Source: Sinomonas sp. P10A9
Lineage (GTDB): Bacteria; Actinomycetota; Actinomycetes; Actinomycetales; Micrococcaceae
Direction: 5' to 3'
Assembly: GCF_041022165.1 (NCBI RefSeq)
Contig: NZ_CP163302.1
Location: 1,178,001 to 1,242,000, forward strand
DNA length: 64,000 bases
In this document: positions 61,193 through 64,000 of the stretch, in pieces
How positions within the stretch are numbered: the first letter of the stretch is position 1
Layout: each line of letters begins with the position of its first letter
Translations under genes and position numbers: made by a program
The notes under the pieces: generated by a model
What the model was told of the DNA's origin: nothing
What the model saw: only the letters and a program-made list of their open reading frames with translations
Databases searched by the model: none

Positions 61193-61863
61193 GAGCCGTC
61201 CCCGTCCTTGCCGTTGGCCGTGCCGTCTGCGAGCGCCGCCCGGTAGTCCGCGAGCCGAGCGTCGAATTCCTCGAGCCACTGCGCATCGACGAACGCCTTG
61301 ATGATCCGGACCACCTCGTACTCGTCTCCCTGGCCGCGGCCGTCGCCGCGCATCCGCCGCAGGAAGCCGAGCTCGACGACCTTCTTGATCGTGGTGGCCA
61401 GCTGGTCCATGATCCTGGCCTCGTTGCTCGACTCGGGCAGGAAGACCGAAAGCATGTCCCGAAGCTGCTCCTCGGTCATGACGAGCCGCGTCTCGTCGTT
61501 GCGCTGGTCGAACTCCGCGAGGCGCGCCCGCAGGAGAGCCAGGAGCAGGCTCACGTTGAACGTGAGCTGGCGGCGCGGCACGAGTCGCGGCAGCGCGCCG
61601 TCGGCGTCGTCGCGCGAGCGGAGGAACGCGTACCCCTCGGCCTCGTCGAGGAACAGCTCGAGGCCCAGCACGGACACATAGTCCTGCACGTGCGAGCTCA
61701 GCTCGCCAAGCGCCTGCCACAGTTTCTCGTCCGCCTCGCGGTACAGGACTCCCTTGAAGAGGCGGGTGACGACGGCGGGCAGCTCGTCCGGGTGGGGCGC
61801 GGACGACGGCAGGGCGGCGGCCCCCGCTGACATGGCGGCCTCCGAAACGTCCCGGGCGTTCAT
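61189..61863 (-). CDS. jetB: Wadjet KITE subunit JetB
   Basis: A 224-residue DUF4194, MukE-like protein with VVTRLFKGVLYREADEKLWQAL, YVSVLGLELFLDEAEGYAFLR, ETRLVMTEEQLRDML and the winged-helix stretch IKKVVELGFLRRM. It forms the KITE dimer of the Jet complex, binding the JetA kleisin. The ATG at 61863 overlaps the jetA stop and its own stop overlaps jetC, so all are translationally coupled. Confidence 0.9.
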   Translation of the reverse strand: MNARDVSEAAMSAGAAALPSSAPHPDELPAVVTRLFKGVLYREADEKLWQALGELSSHVQDYVSVLGLELFLDEAEGYAFLRSRDDADGALPRLVPRRQLTFNVSLLLALLRARLAEFDQRNDETRLVMTEEQLRDMLSVFLPESSNEARIMDQLATTIKKVVELGFLRRMRGDGRGQGDEYEVVRIIKAFVDAQWLEEFDARLADYRAALADGTANGKDGDGS

Positions 61864-63302
61864 GCGGGCCTCACGAAGATGACGCGTTCCACGAGTGCCT
61901 CCCTCCTCTCCCCGCCGGGCAGGGACCAGATCAGGTGCTGCTGCTGGTCGGAGTCGACGCTGGCCCACGTGGACTCCGCGGCCAGCTGGAAGTAGCCGAC
62001 AATCTCCGCGAGCCCCTGCTCGATCGGGTAGGCGTCGACGATGTCGGCGAGGCTCGCCTGGCCGGCGGTCTCGAGGACGGCGTCGATCTGCCCGCGCAGG
62101 CGCACGCGGTCCACGGCGAACTGCCCGAAGAGTGCTTCGGCGTCGAGGGCCGTGTCGTCGGCGACCTCGACGGCGTCGTCCACGGGGACGCGTCCGGTCG
62201 GCGAGTAGAGCGGGCGCTCGAACGGGAGACCCACATCGACATGCTGGGCCGGCATCTCGGCGACGGGTCCGCGCGGAGGATCCTCCCGCACGGCGAGCGC
62301 GTGGGCCTCGATGCTGCGGATGAGGGTGATGATGCGCCTGTTCTCGAGGAAGACCTTGTCATCGAGCAGGCGACGCATCTGCTGGGAGAGCCTGCGCACG
62401 GTGGCCTGGGTCTGCTCGACGGCGGGAAGCCAGTCCTGGTGCATCGTCGCGAGGGCGTCGAGTCCGGACGCTCCACGGAGGGCCTCGATCTGGCTCGCGC
62501 GCTCGAGCATCTCGAGGAGTTCCGTGCGCTGCCCGGGGGACATGAGGTAGTCCCACAGGCCCTGGAACGTGCGGCCCTGGAGGGATCCTGCGATGTCCTG
62601 CCGGTTGGCGAAGATGTCCTCGAGCAGTTCGCCCTGGGTGCCTTCCCACGTGGCGATCCGCTCGCGGACCTGGCGGTCGAGCGTCCTGAAGTTCTGCTCG
62701 ACCTCGCGGAAGTCCGCGAGGAGCTCCTTGGCCTGGCCGGTGAGCTGCTGGAAGTGGTCCATCGCCTCGGCGGACGGCATGATCCGGACGTCGCCGCGGG
62801 CCACTCGGTCGATCTCGGCGTCAATCCGGTCCCTCTCGGCCCGCAGCTCTGCGAGCCGGACCTCCGGGTCCGATTCCGAGCCCTGCACGAGGGCCTTGAG
62901 CAGCGCGAAGATCCCGGTCAGCCTCGACTGGGTCGCGACGAACTCCCGCGCCTCGAGCGACTCGACCCACCGGACCGCGTCCTCGGTCGACGCCGTGAGG
63001 TCGTAGACGGGTTCGTCGCGGCCCTCCGCGTAGTACTTGCGCAGCCAGGCCTTCTCAGGGTTCGCCCACTCGTCCAGGTACTCCGACGCCCGCCGTGGGA
63101 ACGCGTCATCGCCGAGGCTCTCCCGAATCCGGAAGAGCACGTCCTCGAGGGTGTCGACCAGCTCCTGACGGCCGACGTTGCGCCGGTTGGGGCCAGTGAA
63201 CGCCGCCATGAAGAAGCCGAGTGCGAGCGGGGCGGTCTGCGCGCACAGCAGCGACCACCCCGGATGGGTCTCGCGCAGAGCGCGGACGGCGAAGAAATCC
63301 AC
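61860..63302 (-). CDS. jetA: Wadjet kleisin JetA
   Basis: A 480-residue DUF3375, MukF-like protein from GTG 63302, preceded by an excellent AGGAGGGG at 6 bases. The start VDFFAVRALRETHPGWSLL is typical of DUF3375. Central coiled coils and a C-terminal winged-helix region follow (QASLADIVDAYPIEQGLAEIV, and a final RREALVERVIF). It is the first gene of the jet operon. No regulator gene adjoins; the 228-base gap to the divergent hydrolase should carry the promoter. Confidence 0.9.
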   Translation of the reverse strand: MDFFAVRALRETHPGWSLLCAQTAPLALGFFMAAFTGPNRRNVGRQELVDTLEDVLFRIRESLGDDAFPRRASEYLDEWANPEKAWLRKYYAEGRDEPVYDLTASTEDAVRWVESLEAREFVATQSRLTGIFALLKALVQGSESDPEVRLAELRAERDRIDAEIDRVARGDVRIMPSAEAMDHFQQLTGQAKELLADFREVEQNFRTLDRQVRERIATWEGTQGELLEDIFANRQDIAGSLQGRTFQGLWDYLMSPGQRTELLEMLERASQIEALRGASGLDALATMHQDWLPAVEQTQATVRRLSQQMRRLLDDKVFLENRRIITLIRSIEAHALAVREDPPRGPVAEMPAQHVDVGLPFERPLYSPTGRVPVDDAVEVADDTALDAEALFGQFAVDRVRLRGQIDAVLETAGQASLADIVDAYPIEQGLAEIVGYFQLAAESTWASVDSDQQQHLIWSLPGGERREALVERVIFVRPA

Positions 63303-63530
63303 TTGTGTCCCCTCCTGCGGCCTCTCCCAGCCCTCAATCCTAAAGGGAGCCGGCCAGGACTCCTGCACGCAGCGTGCGCAGGGGGTCCGACATTTCCCGG
63401 CGTCGCCAGATCCGGGAGTGGTCGAGATCCTCTGCCCTCTCACCCTTAGGGCCCGGCGAACCATCGAATGCATCGCCAGCGGCGAGCTGGAATGCCTCAC
63501 GGAGCAGTGACCGCGGGGTAGCGTGGACCC

Positions 63531-64000
63531 ATGGAACGCCTCACCTCAGCTGACGGAACCTCCATCGCCTACGACCGCCTCGGCTCCGGGGCCCCTCTCA
63601 TCCTCGTCTCGGGCGCGACCGCGGACCGCCGGGCGGACGCCCAGCTCGCAGAGGCCCTCGCCGAGACCTTCACGGTCTACAACTACGACCGCCGCGGCCG
63701 CGGCGAAAGCGCCGACACCCAGCCGTTCGCCGTCGACCGCGAGATCGAGGACATCGGCGCGCTCCTTGACATCGCGCGTAGCGCACAAGCGCACGACGGC
63801 GCGGACGCGGCCCTCGTCGGCTTCTCCTCGGGCGCCGCGCTCGCCGGCCGCGCCGCGGCCGTGCTGCCCGTGCGCGCGCTCGTCATGTGGGAACCGCCCT
63901 TCATGACCGACGACGCAGGCCTGGCCCGGGCGAAGCAGTACACCGAGACGCTCGACGCCGCGCTCGCAGCCGAGGACTTCGACGGCGCCCTGACAACGTT
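63531..64000 (+). CDS. Alpha/beta hydrolase, 3' truncated at window edge
   Basis: At least 156 residues from ATG 63531: MERLTSADGTSIAYDRLGSG, LILVSGATADRR as oxyanion loop, YDRRGRGES, and nucleophile elbow VGFSSGA. The catalytic Asp and His lie beyond the window. It resembles small epoxide hydrolase or haloperoxidase-like esterases common in this group. The gene belongs to the host backbone, divergent from the Wadjet operon. Confidence 0.82.
   Translation, partial: MERLTSADGTSIAYDRLGSGAPLILVSGATADRRADAQLAEALAETFTVYNYDRRGRGESADTQPFAVDREIEDIGALLDIARSAQAHDGADAALVGFSSGAALAGRAAAVLPVRALVMWEPPFMTDDAGLARAKQYTETLDAALAAEDFDGALTT

Noticed and set aside
1..64000. tRNA or rRNA genes as integration sites for the islands
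   Set aside because: No tRNA-like cloverleaf or rRNA stretch was recognised, and island edges coincide with protein-gene fragments instead.

Overview
The window is about 64 kb of high-GC DNA with GGAGG-type ribosome sites, frequent GTG/TTG starts and many four-base ATGA gene overlaps. Gene content (ECF42 sigma factor with a DGPF/YCII partner, BioY, an AcoR/MimR-like regulator, Wadjet, DISARM-type genes) points to an actinobacterium, most likely Micrococcaceae (Arthrobacter/Sinomonas-like). The genus is an inference from gene style. No rRNA, tRNA, CRISPR array or complete insertion sequence was seen.

Layout. 0-11.4 kb: chromosomal genes: a truncated SF1 helicase, the YCII/ECF42 pair, an APC permease, a large membrane protein of unknown role, an HTH/zeta-like ATPase pair, BioY and a CHY zinc-finger protein. 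11.5-17.1 kb: a MimR/AcoR-like activator divergent from amidohydrolase, DUF59 and alcohol dehydrogenase genes. These resemble the accessory part of propane monooxygenase clusters, but no monooxygenase is present. 17.1-27.2 kb: secreted and transport proteins, then a catabolic cluster (IclR regulator, MHS transporter, cupin, DUF6282 hydrolase, HpaI-type aldolase) around a perfect palindromic operator candidate.

27.2-43.7 kb is a defence island. It holds a GIY-YIG/DUF2075 helicase with a MazG-like pyrophosphohydrolase, a NaeI-type restriction-modification pair, and a tightly coupled five-gene operon: two unknown proteins, a NERD-UvrD helicase, a DrmA-like helicase and a DrmB-like DUF1998 protein. 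The operon looks DISARM-related but lacks recognisable DrmC and has NaeI-type RM genes downstream where DISARM would carry its own methylase. The island is bordered by duplicated and broken genes (aldolase, DUF3841, MFS tail, VOC stub).

43.7-48 kb: DNA polymerase IV, alpha/beta hydrolase, FAD-linked oxidase and patatin. 48-63.3 kb is a second defence region, all on the minus strand: a complete Wadjet operon (JetA, B, C, D), a RHH/Doc toxin-antitoxin pair, an AddAB-like nuclease-helicase pair, and a frameshifted EVE-HNH modification-dependent endonuclease inserted at the 3' end of the addA-like gene with duplication of that end. The window ends in a truncated alpha/beta hydrolase.

Two repeat themes run through the window. 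A dispersed GC-rich palindrome (arms ACGACGGCGGG/CCCGCCGTCGT) sits after many genes and also inside the addA-like gene. Several defence cassettes are also flanked by partial copies of the neighbouring host gene, which suggests how they were inserted.
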